Of a stretch of 64,000 bases of DNA, positions 11,113 through 24,000 are shown piece after piece. Each line of letters starts with the position of its first letter. Position 1 is the first letter of the stretch. Below the pieces are notes generated by a model that saw only the letters and a program-made list of their open reading frames with translations, ran no database searches and had not been told where the DNA came from. The translations under genes and the position numbers were made by a program. This DNA comes from Takakia lepidozioides (lineage: Eukaryota; Streptophyta; Takakiopsida; Takakiales; Takakiaceae). The stretch spans positions 77,171,053-77,235,052 of the forward strand of contig CM060732.1 of NCBI GenBank assembly GCA_030704615.1, given 5' to 3'.

Positions 11113-14100
11113 GTGACGACGTCCAAGGGCATAGAGATCAAGGAGTTGAGTAATATTGAGAGGTTTGATGGAGATAACTTCCAACTCTGGAAGTTCCAGA
11201 TGCAGGTGGTTTTTAGATCGAAGAAACTGCTTAGTCTAGTCGAGGGAGTGGAGACTAGAGCGACAGCCGAGAATGAGGAGGAATGGGATGAGAGAGACAA
11301 TGCAGCTACTATGTTCATATGTTCAACAGTAAACAGGAAATATTTACAACAGTTGATCAATTGTAAATTTGTTGCGCTCATGTGGAACAAGTTGAAGTTA
11401 GTACATGAGCAAAACGCAAGTGAGAACATCCATATCCTTCAGCAAAAGTTCTTTGAGTACAGAATGAAAGAGAACGATGACATTTCTACTCATATTAGTA
11501 CCATTGAGTCTATGGCAAACAGATTGAGTGACCTAGGAGAGGCCACTTCAGAGAGAGTCGTGATTACAAAGATTGTGTGTAGTCTGCCGCCTAGTTACAG
11601 ACATCTTTTATCAGCGTGGGATAGTGTACTTCCTGAGAATAGAACATTGGAGAATCTAACATCGAGGCTCCTGAAGGAAGAGTCATTGATAAAGAACGAG
11701 GGAATGCCGATGAGCAAGGAGATAGAGCTTTCTTCGCGAGAAACGGAGGTAACCGAGCCGGTGGAAGTAGACTGCAAGAGAGATTGTCTGAGGAGCAGAA
11801 AAAGCAGCGCAATGAGAGAATCAATGAGCTTAAGAAGATAACCAGATGTAATAATTGTGGAGAGAAAGGCCACTGGGAGAGAGAGTGTCCAAAGAAGAAG
11901 AGGGAGATTGATCTTGGAAGTAGTAGTGAGGTCAATCAAACTTCAACCGATGCAAGCATAGAAAAAGAAAGAGCCTACATAGCAGTATCCAAGGCTTTTG
12001 TTGTCATCAATGATAGAGATGACAGTTTAAATATCAAAGGAGAGTCTATTGTTGCACTCGCCTATGATGAAGGTGACAATATCTGGTATGCCGACGGTGG
12101 AGCAACCGAGCACATGACAGATAAGTTGAGATGGTTCGATGGCCTATGGCTGTTGCTGATGATCGACAAATTTGGGTTAAAGGAGTTAGTGACATTGATG
12201 TTAAGTGCTACGTACATGGCCAGTGGGAGTATGGGACTTTGACGGGAGTATTATATGTACCTAGATTGCGCAGAAACTTGTTCTCAACGGGTCAGGCTGC
12301 AGACAAAGGTCTAGTGACGGTCTCAGGAAGAGAGAGTGTCAACTGATAGACAAAGAGAGTACAGGCAAGGTAGTCATGACTGGTAAGAGAATGGAAAGTT
12401 ATATAAACTTCTGATAGAAGTGGTCACACCAACTAGCCAGTCAAATTGTGTAAAAAAGAGGATAACCAACGCCAGAGCCTATATTGGCGAACTACAACCG
12501 AGAAATAGTCTCAAACTCTGGCACCATAGATTTGGTCACGTGAATTGTAACATACTGATCAAGATGTCTAAAATAGGCATGGTAGAAGGACTGAATATCC
12601 GTGAAGGAGAGACTCAGGTGAGCTTTTGTGAAGGCTGTGCACATGGCAAAAATCACAGACAAGTTTTCCCAGTCAATGAAAGTAGAGCGAAGGCTACAGC
12701 CCCGGGAGAACTGTTGCACACAGACATGTGTGGCCCTATGCATGTAGTGTCACATGGAGGAGCCAGATATTTTGTTCTTTTTAAGGACGACTTCTCTAAT
12801 TATAGAGTCATATATTGTGTGAGCAAGAAGTCAGATGGTGTAAGAGACATGGTAAAGAAGACGAGCAGAGAGACTGGTCAGAGAGTTAAGAGATTAAGGA
12901 GTGACAAAGGAGGGGAATACGTCAGTGAGAAGATGAGGAAATATCTTGATGATCAAGATATTTTTCATGAGATGAGTGCTCCCTATTCACCGGAGCAGAA
13001 TGGTTTCTCAGAAAGAGATAATAGAACCATAGTTGAGTCTGCAAGGAGTATGTTGCATGCAAGTGGAATGGATCTGAAATTTTGGGCTAAAGCCATGTAT
13101 ACAGCCGTGTATGTGTTGAATAGGTCAGGAAGCCGAACACTAAGTGGTGTTACGCCAGTGGAAGCGTGGAAGGGAATCAAGCCATCAGTGGCACATTTAA
13201 GAGTTTTTGGATGCGAAGCTTTTGTGTTCATTCCAAAGAGCTTAAGGCACAAACTCGAGTCCAAGAGTAAGAAATGTCTATTTCTTGGTTACTGTAGCGA
13301 GAGCAAAGCTACAGAATGTGGGAACCCGTGCATGGATCCTTCAGTTGGTTCCATAATCACATTAATTGAGTTACCAAGAGCAACAGAACACGACCAAGAA
13401 CCTGTCACTGAGGAGGTCCAGTTACAAGATATTACAGAACCAAATGAAGGAGTGGGAGAAATGAATGAAGAATTCCATGAGATACAAGAGTTTCAATTGG
13501 TGCTGCCTATTGAGGAAGAAGCCTTAGTACATCAGAATCCACATGTACCTGTGAATCATCACAGTGGAACGTCAAGAAGAGGACGAAATGTGCAGCCACC
13601 ACAAAGGTATGGAGACTGGTGTTATCAGATAAGAAGTGTTGTTTTAGAGTCGTGTGCTTATGCTGCACAAACTGAACTGATGGATGAGCCACAAAGTCTA
13701 GATGAGGCTTTGAAGTCAGAATGTAGCATCCATTGGTTAGCTGCAATGGGGGACGAGTATAACTCTTTGATGAAGAATCGGACATGGGATTTGGTTGATT
13801 TGCCGCCAGGAAGGAAACCTATTCATTGTAAGTGGGTGTTTAAGTTGAAAGTCGATCTTGATGGAAGTGTGGAGCGGTATAAGGCTAGGCTAGTGGCCAA
13901 AGGATTTTCTCAGCAGAGAGGCATTGACTTTGGAGAGACATTTTCTCCGGTCGTCAAGTTTGATTCTATCATGACTGTATTGGCCATAGTAGCGAGTGAA
14001 GATCTCGAGGTTTTATAGTTTGATATAAAGACAACGTTCCTAAATGAAGATCTAGAAGAAGAGATTTATATGATGCAGCCACCATGCTTTGAAGAGGAGG

Positions 14101-14140
14101 GCAATGAAACTAAGGTCTGCAGGCTACTGAAAAGCCTTTA
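11113..14140 (+). pseudogene. Ty1/Copia retrotransposon, truncated in reverse transcriptase
   Basis: Domain order is that of Copia. Gag starts near 11113 (IERFDGDNFQLWKFQMQVVF). A CCHC knuckle CNNCGEKGHWERECPKKK lies near 11850, after a frame change around 11790. The aspartic protease region has IWYADGGATEHMT near 12085, where DSG is replaced by DGG. A GAG-pre-integrase finger (WHHRFGH, then CEGCAHGK) lies at 12510-12660. The integrase core has HTDMCGP, RSDKGGEY and SPEQNGFSERDNRT. The start of reverse transcriptase is KWVFKLKVDLDGSVERYKARL near 13830. An in-frame TAG at about 14017 interrupts LEVL*FDIKTTFLNEDL. Sequence similarity stops near 14140, so the RT catalytic region, RNase H and 3' LTR are missing. 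Other lesions lie near 12240-12420. It is non-functional. Confidence 0.9.
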
Positions 14141-14329
14141 ACCTCACAAAGAAAAGCTTGGTTGAGGTACCATAGGACATTTGAGGCAGGCAGGTGGTAA
14201 AAACCAGGGTTGGTGTAGTATTTTGAATTGGAAATACCATAAGGGTCCTGATATGTAGTGCCCATTTTTTTGTGAGGTACGTAGGTAAATTTCCAATAAT
14301 GCAGCCCCTGAATTTCAAGTATCAACTAG

Positions 14330-15000
14330 GGTAGCCTTCACCATTGGCCCAAGTGTCCAATGTCACCTAAGTCCAAGTGCAATCCCCTATGTATCCAAGT
14401 GCGTCTCCTATGTCGAGGCCCAAGTGTCCAGGGTCATCTAAGCCCAATGTGCAATCTCCTATGTATCCAAGGGCGTCTCCCATGTGCATCTCCGATGTCG
14501 AGGCCCATCTAAGCCCAGTGTGCAATGTCCTATGTATCCAAGTACGTCTCTCATGTCAAAGCCCCATTTAATTCTTTCATGAATTTATTGAGTACTAATA
14601 TATCCAATCATTATTGATATATCTCCCGTCTCTAGGGTAGCTTGTGCTATTGGCCCAAGTGTCCAATGTCATCTAAGTCCAAATGCATTTTTTTCTACAT
14701 AGCCTACGACCAGATTTGAACCGGAGACCTTTCCCTTGATATCTCCAAGTGCTATCCCCTATTTATCCAAGTGTGTCTCCTATGTCGAGGCTCAAATGCG
14801 ACCTCTAGGGTAGCTTGTGCCGTTGGCCCAAATGCCCAGTGTCATCTTAAGCCCAAGTGCAAGATCTCATATGTATCCTAGTGCATCTCCTAACTGAGGC
14901 CAAGTGCGACCTCTAGGGTAGCTTGTGCCGTTGGCCCAAGTGTCCACTGTCATCTAAATCATCTAAGTCTAATGATTTAGCCATATCTAATCATTTTTTT
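14330..15000 (-). repeat. Diverged repeat copies related (inverted) to the 4-6 kb cluster
   Basis: The unit GGGTAGCTTGTGCCGTTGGC followed by CCAAGTGTCCAATGTCATC recurs at about 14330, 14635, 14808 and 14915. Phrases such as CTATGTATCCAAGTGCGTCTC lie between copies. These are the reverse complements of phrases at about 5110-5230, 5260-5300 and 5790-5900. The Copia element ends just before this block, so the repeat insertion may have truncated it. No coding sequence is seen. Confidence 0.6.
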
Positions 15001-17030
15001 TCCAAATAGCCTATGACCACATTTGAACCACAAACCTCTCCCTTGTTGTCTCTCCCCGTCAAGGCTCCAACCATTCTCCCAAGAATGGCACTTTGCTATT
15101 TTTCCCGAATTTCCAACGGCCCAATGTCATCTAAGTAAGTTTGTTTTTCCCACAGAGCCTACGACCAGATTTGACTCCAACCATTGTCCCATGAATGCCC
15201 ACTTTGCCATTTTGTAGGAAGATGTTCTGTCTGTATATTTGTCTATTGATTTTTTATCTATGAAAGTTTCCTCTTATTACAAACAACATGAGAAAAGTTT
15301 GAAATCTTTTGCTTGAATATCAAAGAATCAGGTATTTTTGTCCCATAGTTTTTGAGCAATTAGGCCAAAATTTAAAATATTCACCAAATACAATAGACAC
15401 GTTGATTTTGAATTAAGGGGCGCTTTACACTAGGGCCCAAGCCCAAGAAATCTTGGGCCCAATTTCTACCACTCTTGGGCTGGTCTTGGGCCAACTTCAA
15501 CGATCATGATCGAACAGAAATATTATATTTTAATACCAAACTTCTTGGGCCATACAGTGGAGAGTTGGGTCTCCACTTCAGGAGGGTTCTTTTTTCTTGG
15601 GCAGGCCCAAGAAGTTGGCGCCAAAACTTGTGCCATGCCGGCAAATGACGAGTTCCATTTTCTTGGGCTTGGCTTGTGGTTATCTCGTGACATCTCTTAA
15701 GTCATCAAACTATTGAAGTCAAAACCTCATCCGTTATTTTTCTGGACCCCAACAATTTCAGGTATCAATAGGATTTTAGATATAATTGATTAATAGTCGC
15801 GAACCCTAATAACCACCTGGGAACCATATATATATATATATATATAGCCAACCGAAGCTAGCATAGATAAGAGCCTTTTCCCCTTGCGGGTACTGCCCCC
15901 TTTCAGGGGTGGGCTCTACTGGGAACCAACTATTATTGCCTCCATTGTTCTTCATTTTCTTTGTTTTGTTCCCTCATTTTTTTTTTCGTTGTGAATTTGT
16001 GGTATGTGCAACACCATAACTCTATTCTTAGACGATGACTTTAAGGTGCATGATATGGTCTATCACATGACGAACCACATCTTCAACACCGTCCACACCT
16101 AGCAACAGTTGCTCCACTAATTATGAATATAAACTTATCATTCTCTCACCATTTCACTGTTGTCTTTTGGATTGTCTATTTTTCACTCTCGGTTCTTGTT
16201 CTTGCAATGGCACTAAAAAAGACACATCTCATTCTTGTTGTTGATGAATTTTGACTCTAATGTAAGAGATACAAAATCTAAATTGTCTGTTAAGTGAATG
16301 GGATGCAAGACGAATTCGACGAGTTTGGCCGAAAGACATGATGAATGTCAAAAAGTGGGGGCCATCAATATACAAGCCCAAAATAGGGACAAAACTCAAA
16401 ATAGTAAGGAAAAAACAAGTAGAACGTGTTTGGTCCTGTCTTGGGCCTGTGCATCCGTGGGCCCACACCTTGCGCCTTCTCTCTCTACTCTGACTTACAA
16501 GCATAGTGAGCGTTCTCCCAATTACGGGGCCGTAAACAGACAGCTGTCACCGTTGAATTATTTAACTACTTGTAGGTGACTTCATTACAATCGATTCATA
16601 ATTTTGGTAGGAAGGTTAATGTTGGAATCTTACTTAATTAGGTACCACTACCTAGCCAAAATATGAGAAATAGATACGAGTACTGTCATAAAGCTCCAAA
16701 ACTTTTCCACCAACTTGTTCAAAAATTGTAAAAATCCAAATTTAGGTGCCGTACCTATTTTCTCTGAAATAATTAAATATTTGGTAACAATGCGCCAGAC
16801 ATCGAAGGACTGTACTATCATATGGATATTTTTAAAATAAATGTCAAAATTAAAATGATATTATTAAAATAATATAAAAGAACCGGATAGCTGCGTATGG
16901 CTGAGTCTTCTTTGTGAATAGTGGAATCTACTTCATCCACTACTTCATCCATTTATTCTTCATAAGCCATTGAAATATGAAAATTAAATTTGTGTAAAAA
17001 TAAGTACCAAGCAAAAGGTACAAGTATGAC
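15001..17030. other. Intergenic, low-complexity and repeat scraps
   Basis: No gene is seen. Around 15430-15680 there is a cluster of CTTGGGC/GCCCAAG words. A (TA)n run lies at about 15828-15846. The interval 15866-15920 shares a 55-60 bp unit with 17316-17371. Confidence 0.45.
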
Positions 17031-17035
17031 CTTGA

Positions 17036-17275
17036 GGCCCCAACGGTGCAGAGTGGGGTTGTGGTCGCATGGTAAGACATCCAACGTGTTGGCCTATGGG
17101 TTTGGGGTTCAAACCCCTGCATGTTGTCTATCTCTCCTTCAGGTTGGGGCTCTACCCTGTTTGTTGGTAGTCCGAAAATGGGGTTTATTTCCCCCTCAAG
17201 GACAAAGCAAGAAAATCCTCTGATGTCCCGTTCTCTCAAAAAAAGAAAAAAAAAAGAAGAAAAAAAAAAGTACCA
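17036..17275 (+). mobile_element. tRNA-derived SINE (type 4)
   Basis: The head resembles a tRNA gene with a box-B-like GGGGTTCAAACCCC near 17105. The body contains CTTCAGGTTGGGGCTCTACC and CGAAAATGGGGTTTATTTCC, and the copy ends in an A-rich tail (AAAAAAAGAAAAAAAAAAG) at about 17237-17275. A second copy with the same landmarks is at 31343-31480. Both share TTGGCCTWTGGGTYTGGGGY in the head, so this is a dispersed family. No intact tRNA cloverleaf was seen. Confidence 0.65.
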
Positions 17276-17315
17276 ATTAAAAGAAGAGAGAGAAAGAGAG
17301 GACTCCGGCCAAGGC

Positions 17316-17371
17316 ATAACTAAGAGCCACTTCGCCTTGCAGCTACTGCCCTTTTCAGGGGTGGGCCCTAT
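17316..17371 (+). repeat. Short dispersed repeat, second copy at 15866-15920
   Basis: Both copies share TAAGAGCC, then CCTTGCRGSTACTGCCC, then TTTTCAGGGGTGGGC. The second part contains a small complementary pair (CCCCTTTCAGGGG) that could fold. It may be the 3' module of a SINE family. Confidence 0.5.
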
Positions 17372-17379
17372 TACCAATT

Positions 17380-18076
17380 GAGAAATGATAATTGTCTCAC
17401 TCCCCTTTTTTGCGCGGAAATGCAGTCCATTAGAACTTCAAAAAAAGCACTGGGAACATCTTGGATACTGGAAGGAACATGGGAACATAAGCTTAGAGTG
17501 AAGTGAGGTCCCCTTAAAACTGGTCAGGATCAAACAGGGCTTTTTGCACCAATGCCTGCTCTCCCTATTGCTAAGGCTCTTCCTGAGGGAGGAGCCAACA
17601 GAAGAGGAGAGAAGGTCAAGAGCTGAGTTACCAAGTACCTGCCTGGCCCCACCAAGGATGGTGAAGAATCAAGGTACGGTGGTGGGTGATTCCATCCTTT
17701 CCGTTATCCTTGGAAGTTTTCTGTTTGCACTCAAGTCTAGTTTTGATACGATGTTTCCATGAATGACTGACCTACCCATCCGTTTGGAAGAGATATTTGT
17801 AAAGCTTTCTTTACTTTTTCGGGTTGGAAGATGTCTGGTACTTCAAGGAATGTCTATAAGTTTTGTTTGGGTGGCGTTGACGGCGGATGCGGGACAGAAG
17901 AAAAGCAACAGAAAGCAGGGGAGTGAAGAGTTTGAGGAGAAATAGGGGTAATTCACAGAAGAGAATTCACATGGGATTTTGAGGTAGAGAGAGAGGGAGA
18001 TTAGCTATCGGAGGGAGTGATGGTAAGGGGATTGCGGTTGAGAAAGAGAGCCTGCTGAAGGACGGGTGAAACAGGA
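17380..18076. other. Upstream region of the FAD synthetase gene
   Basis: No coding exon was supported. The sequence just before the ATG is purine-rich (GAGAGAGAGGGAGATTAGC near 17985). It probably holds the promoter and 5' UTR. Confidence 0.4.
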
Positions 18077-21000
18077 ATGGAGATATGGAGGGCGGTGGCA
18101 GAGAGTGGGGATAAGCGACTACAGGCCAAGTACAAGCATGCACTCAATGTCATTGATCGTACGCTTGCCCTTTACAAGTGGGTCACATTGCCTCTCATCG
18201 TCTCCAAATGAATTGACGTTCCCCTGTTGTTTTTTTTCGTTTAACCTACAATTGTCATCACTAAGCACCTGAATGATTACACCTGCTGGTCACAGGTTTA
18301 CAGTGAGCCATGAAACAAGCTTACAAGGTCTGCAGGTTGCATCTCGGCACTCATATGGTCATTGACAAATAAATAGACTGTCAATCTGACGGTGGTACAT
18401 AGGCACAAGTCAAGTAGCTTTGAACACAAAACAAGTCCTTTAAGGATCCTATGGCTCGAGAATTTTTGACGGCATAGTGTCATAGCTCTGGAACTGCGCG
18501 GAATTGGTCCCCGCAACTTCTCGATGAGACACTACCACATGAAAATACATCTTGCAAATGATCTTGAGGAGGGTACATTCCATCTCCTTGTGGCTGAGGA
18601 CTTACCACGTTAATGAAGGTTATTCTATTAATTCGCACCATATCCCCATTTCTATGAAAACATAACGCATACCATGTCTACAATTTCGTCGAGTTGCTCG
18701 AGTTATACCTGACGCACCCGAGTGGATTCACGTCGGTGTGCTGGTTTGTACGAGTTGTTTTTCATGGGGCCCAAGTCTGATCTCCTGAGGGTTCAGGGTC
18801 ATGTCAATGGGTTTAACCTGAAGGGGATCCATGTGCAAGACTGGTGATGTCCATTAGGTTTTTGGATGGACAGGTTTGAGGAGGCTGCCTTCAGCTTCAA
18901 TGGTGGCAAGGACTCCACGGTGCGCTTTTCTTGTTTTTTGTTTGCCTATTTTTTATCTAAATGGTTGTGAGTCTCAGGTCTAATGTTTGTCACAAAGGCC
19001 TTGATTTCCCAGGATTCCATGAATATCACAAGTAGACTGACAGTGCATGTCTGCATGCTCAGACATGCAGAGACATCCCCACATTTTTTGTTGGAAGGTT
19101 CTGTGCTCATTATTGAGAACGGAGAGGGGTGAGTCATCAGTGTTGTGTCTCAAAGTCAGCAATGGTTTATTTCACCTCCATGAATGTATTAGGGATGAAG
19201 TACAGTTACGGCTGGTAGTAGTACCCACAATGTAGAACCTTGCATTGGAGAGGGGTTGGGTGGCAGGTGCTATTACATTTGTTGAGGGCTGGCTATGCAA
19301 TTGCTGAGGCACGATTGGCGTCCTCCACACCGGGCGATAATGCAAGGCCACACCCCATACGCACCATCTACTTTGAAAGTCCTGATGCATTTCCACAGAT
19401 TGATCTGTTCACGTTGGAGACGGCAAAATCGTAAGTAGTAATACGACTCTTGAAATTGAGGGGATTTTTGTTGTAAGATGATTTCTAGCTCTGTAAGTTG
19501 TTTGTGAACAAAGGAGGCAGATAGACAAACAGATCAAAGAATGTTCAAACTGCAAGGCATTTGCAAGGAGGGGCAGGTAAGAAGGTCTGAAGTTGCAAAT
19601 GAGCTCCAATCGTGGCGGTGGGATCATGTGGTACAGCTACAACTTGGAGATGGAGATCATTCGCTTGGACTTCAAGACAGGAATAGAGGAACTACTGAAG
19701 CAAAAGCCCCTCAAAGCCATCTTTCTTGGCACTCGTATTGGAGACCCAAATGCAGTAAGTCCATCTTTTGCAAATCAGGATCTTGGGAAAGACCGAGAGA
19801 GTGTACTCATAAGATGTTGTTTGCCGTAGCCTTGTGGCCATAGACCCCCTGCCCAGTTTGGGCGGAACAAAAGGGAACAGGTACTACCTTTATGAGGGGC
19901 TCACTCTGGTAGTTTGACTTACCTTGATAGTGACAAATAGTCTCGGGTTTTCCAGATATCCTCTAGAAAACCCTTCACACAAGCATCACCTTGCAGTGTG
20001 TGAGCTGCCCAGCCATTAGACCCCAGCAGGGCCAGGGCTTTAGGCTCCGCCTCAAGATTTTCAAAGTTGGTGAACTGAGGTGCGGGATAATGTTCTTGAT
20101 AGTCCTGAAGTGGGTCACTCTCTTGCGAGAATCTCCAGGACAATGTATCAGAAAACGGATATTGTCTTCAGGCTGCCTGCACATCGGGCAATTACAATAT
20201 CCTCTTCCTCTCTGCATCTATTTCTTGTTCAAAGGTAGGCTTCCCGCCCTAAGTTTAATTCTAACTCTAGTGCCGAGGGTAGGTGGGCCCTTGAGATCAT
20301 CCTTAAGGTCCTCGCCCATGTCAGACTGGAAACAAGTTCAGGGAAGTTTTATTCATTTTCATCGTACAGTCTTTGGGCATGAGACATGGATTTGGACACA
20401 ACCCCCCCAGGTCAGCTTCATCGAGTAGGGTGAATTCTTCTGGACTAATATGCAGATATTTGAAAATCTCTTCTACCCTTTTGCCCAGACTTGGCCTGTT
20501 TAACAGGACACTCTTGCTTCAGGGTATCTGGTATAAGGCATGTGATTCAACTGACACCACCATCTGACCTTGAATTGATCACGTCAAGAGCTTAAGGGAG
20601 GTATGCCAAACTTGCCCCGAACAGCCACATTAGCTGTTCTAGAACACGTCGACATGCTTACTTTGAGCACCATGACGTGAATGGATTCAAGAGATTTAGC
20701 ATGGTTGGAATTGTCGACCCACACAGCAGATGCGTACTCCAAGGCCGGCCTAATAACATTGCAAAGCATGGTCCTTTTTCAGTATGACTTCCTTTGCAGT
20801 GGAAAAATTTAGTGAGACCCAAAGCTTTGGATTTAGCTGATTGAAAGAGCGAGAGAGAAACAGGGAGGGAGTCCAGAGACAAACCTTTGCTTTTATGTCG
20901 TGAGAAATGGAAGATGGAAGGTGGTGGCAGAATATGCTTAATCTGTCTATGCCACGTGCAAGTTCTGGTCAATGCCAAAAAGACACCCGGAAGTCCCTCC

Positions 21001-24000
21001 ATCGACATGCACATCTTATGGTTTGTGGGACAGCCCTAGCCATCATGGCCGAGTTCATCAAAACCATCATGAAGTGATTTCTATCGAAGATTGTTCGGAA
21101 TCATGCTACCGAAGTTAGGAACAGGGTCTTCACGAGAGAGCTCATTATCATGAGACTTTGTTGATGCCTTTGTCATTGAAATCCGCCCAGGTTATAAGAT
21201 GGCTGCAATTAATAATTCAACAGACGGTCCAGATGTCATTTGTGACAGTCAAATTGCTGTGAGGCATCAAAGCATGGGGTTGATGTTGGAGAGTTGTGAG
21301 TGGACTCCTCAGGTGGGTCAAGAGCAGTTTTCGCCAAGCTCTACAGGCTGGCCCCCCTTCATGCGCGTGAACCCCATCTTGGACTGGTCATACAGGTAAG
21401 TAACACGCTAAATGGTGCAGGTTCCTCCAATTTATATAGGGTTATCCTGGTTTGTCTTAGTGAATTGAATAGCTTTATAGATGGACTTCACTGAATTTCT
21501 GATCGTTGCACATAGCGCAGTCCCTCAACCAAAGTCGTTGTTTTCTTCAGAAGTTATCTAGGGAGATCATTCAGATGGTTTGATGCTATTATTGAACATA
21601 GGACCAAGGTGTCATATGGTTGACTGCATGGTAATTAAACTGGTGGTTGGTGTGGAGGCAGAGATGTGTGGGCATTCTTATTGGCATGCAAAGTACCCTA
21701 CTGCAATCTTTATGACATTGGGTAAGACCTAAGACACTCTTAGTTGGTATCGAAATATCTAGTTGCAATTGTTATGATGGGGCATGAGCCCATGGGTTCT
21801 TCCGTTCTTACCCATATATGTATACACAGCACACATTTACACAAGTAACCCTGCTGCATGATGGATGTACATCGCTCACTAGAGTTGTTTGTTATGCCAG
21901 ATATACATCTATCGGCAGCGTGCACGACACGGTGCCAAATGGTGCTCTCTGCATATCCAGCATCCTAAGCCCAGTGCAGGAGGAATCAACACCAGCCTCA
22001 AGTCTCTGTGAGGAAGTTGGGCTGCCTTCACAAAGCAAGGACAAGTATAGGCCTGCATATCTACTGCGGGATGGAAGGCTTGAAAGGGCCGGGAGGCTGA
22101 AACGACCAGTCTTGAGGAAGAAAGGAACACCATGTGTCAGTGGAAATGGGTTAGTTAGTGGGCTTCCACTCTTTGCGGCCTCGGTTGTGGTGGTTGGAGA
22201 TGAGATTTTGTACGTGTTCTGAACTCTCGACTCTTGATCAAATGTAACTTAGCATTTTAGGGCTGTTCCCATCATTTACAAGGGACATGGGCACCTCACT
22301 GGGAGTCGGTGGCAGCCTACACTGAAGTATGACAGTCAAGGCTCTGAAATTCAGACCGTGGAAGTTACTAGAAGAAAGAGCATGTCTTTTATCCAGGGGA
22401 AAGATACCCAGGCCGTGGTGGCCGGGAGAAAGAAAGAAAGGAACATCACAAGTCGACAGAAGTTCAAAGAGCATATGGGACGAATGAACATAGAGAACGA
22501 GACAGAAAAGTGGGCCTCTAAACAAGCAGCCCACACAATCATAAAACTACAATTCACCTTCTAGAGAATCTCTAAGGTGTTGGGTCTTGTGCTCTGCAAG
22601 GCTGATTCTCGTAATGGAACACCTCTGTTATGGAGTCGCTTATCCCAGAAAAGCAGCAATTGTGGCCTTGGACGTAGGACAGAAGACAGTGAAAGAGGAA
22701 ATTCAGTCTCAATCTTCCATCTGTCTTGTTTTAGGGCAAGCATGACAGAGATGTTTGATGTGCTGTAGCTTATCCCGTCTACCAGTCTCAATCCTCAGGC
22801 TATGTGAGTTCACCCTTAATTTGGCCAATGCTCTGAGAAGAGAGGAAGAGGGAAGTGCAATTAAGTAACTGGGCTGTAAGACTCTATCCTTGCAAAGGAC
22901 GAGGAAATTGTCTCAGTTGAATGTAATATAGTGATGAGTGGCATCGCTGATCTCCATATCCGTCTGATATGTAGTTCTTTCAGCTGTTGTGCTTAATAAA
23001 AATTTGCAGATGCTGTGGGTGTGAGACAGGAGAAATGAAATGAGATGAAATTTTACTTTATAACGTCCGCGGAAAGCTCAAAGAGCTTATGGGACAAAAT
23101 GGAACAAAAACATGAGAGAGGAAACAAAACCAGAGCCAAAAAAGAAGGAGGAAGAGTGTGTGGGTAAAGCTTGAGTAAAGATCTAAGAGAAGCACATGTG
23201 GGGGGTTTGTCTAACAGAAGGGGAGAAGTGGAGGATCAGGTGGGCTTGTATCTGAGCAAGGCGCTTCACTCCATTGGTTGGGCTATCACCCGTTGCGCTG
23301 TGGTGCCTAATGATGTGAGTCTGCATATCCAGCATTGCGACACGTGAACTTTCTCCTTCCCTTTCCTCCTCTTTCTCTGACATAATCCCCAATTGTGGCC
23401 AGACTCCTTTATGATGCGAAATGGAGAGTTCGTTTCATGAGGAATTAATTCTCCCTTAGTAATGATATGCTCCTCCCCTCTTGTTCCCCCTCTTCCTTTG
23501 ACATCATCCCAGTTGTGGTTCAGGTTTCATGAAGATGCTATGGTGTAGATGGAGGACATTCAGAGGCATTCACTGAGTAAAAAAGCACATGCAGTCTTAC
23601 CTGCATTTAGCTTAAAGTACTGCAACTTTCTAGTGCCAACCATAAGATTGGATGTATTAACTATTACCTCAATGATGCCTCAGTGTGCTCCATCCATACC
23701 TTGGCTTCATATGGAAGGTGGACAATGTCAGTAGAAGGATGTTGGATTTGTGTGAAGTGAGCAGCATGTCAGGGCAGACATGGGACACAAAGTCGGAAAG
23801 TTGTTATAAAGGAGGGCAAGTTCACCAGCTTCTTTTGCATATATAAGTGAGCCATTTTAAGAGTTTTTCTGTGGTCGCAGATTGATGCTGTTTCGGAGGA
23901 GGTTGAGCACAGGGCAAGGTGTAGCGACATGGTGAGTATTCGCTGAAATCGTATGAATATTTGTCTCGTTTGAATTGTCCACACCACAAAGGCCCATATG

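Noticed and set aside
22577-22768. Reading frame with LGLVLCKADS as the missing synthetase exon
   Set aside because: The real exon, with VEDQVGLYLSKALHSIGW in phase, is at 23218-23314.
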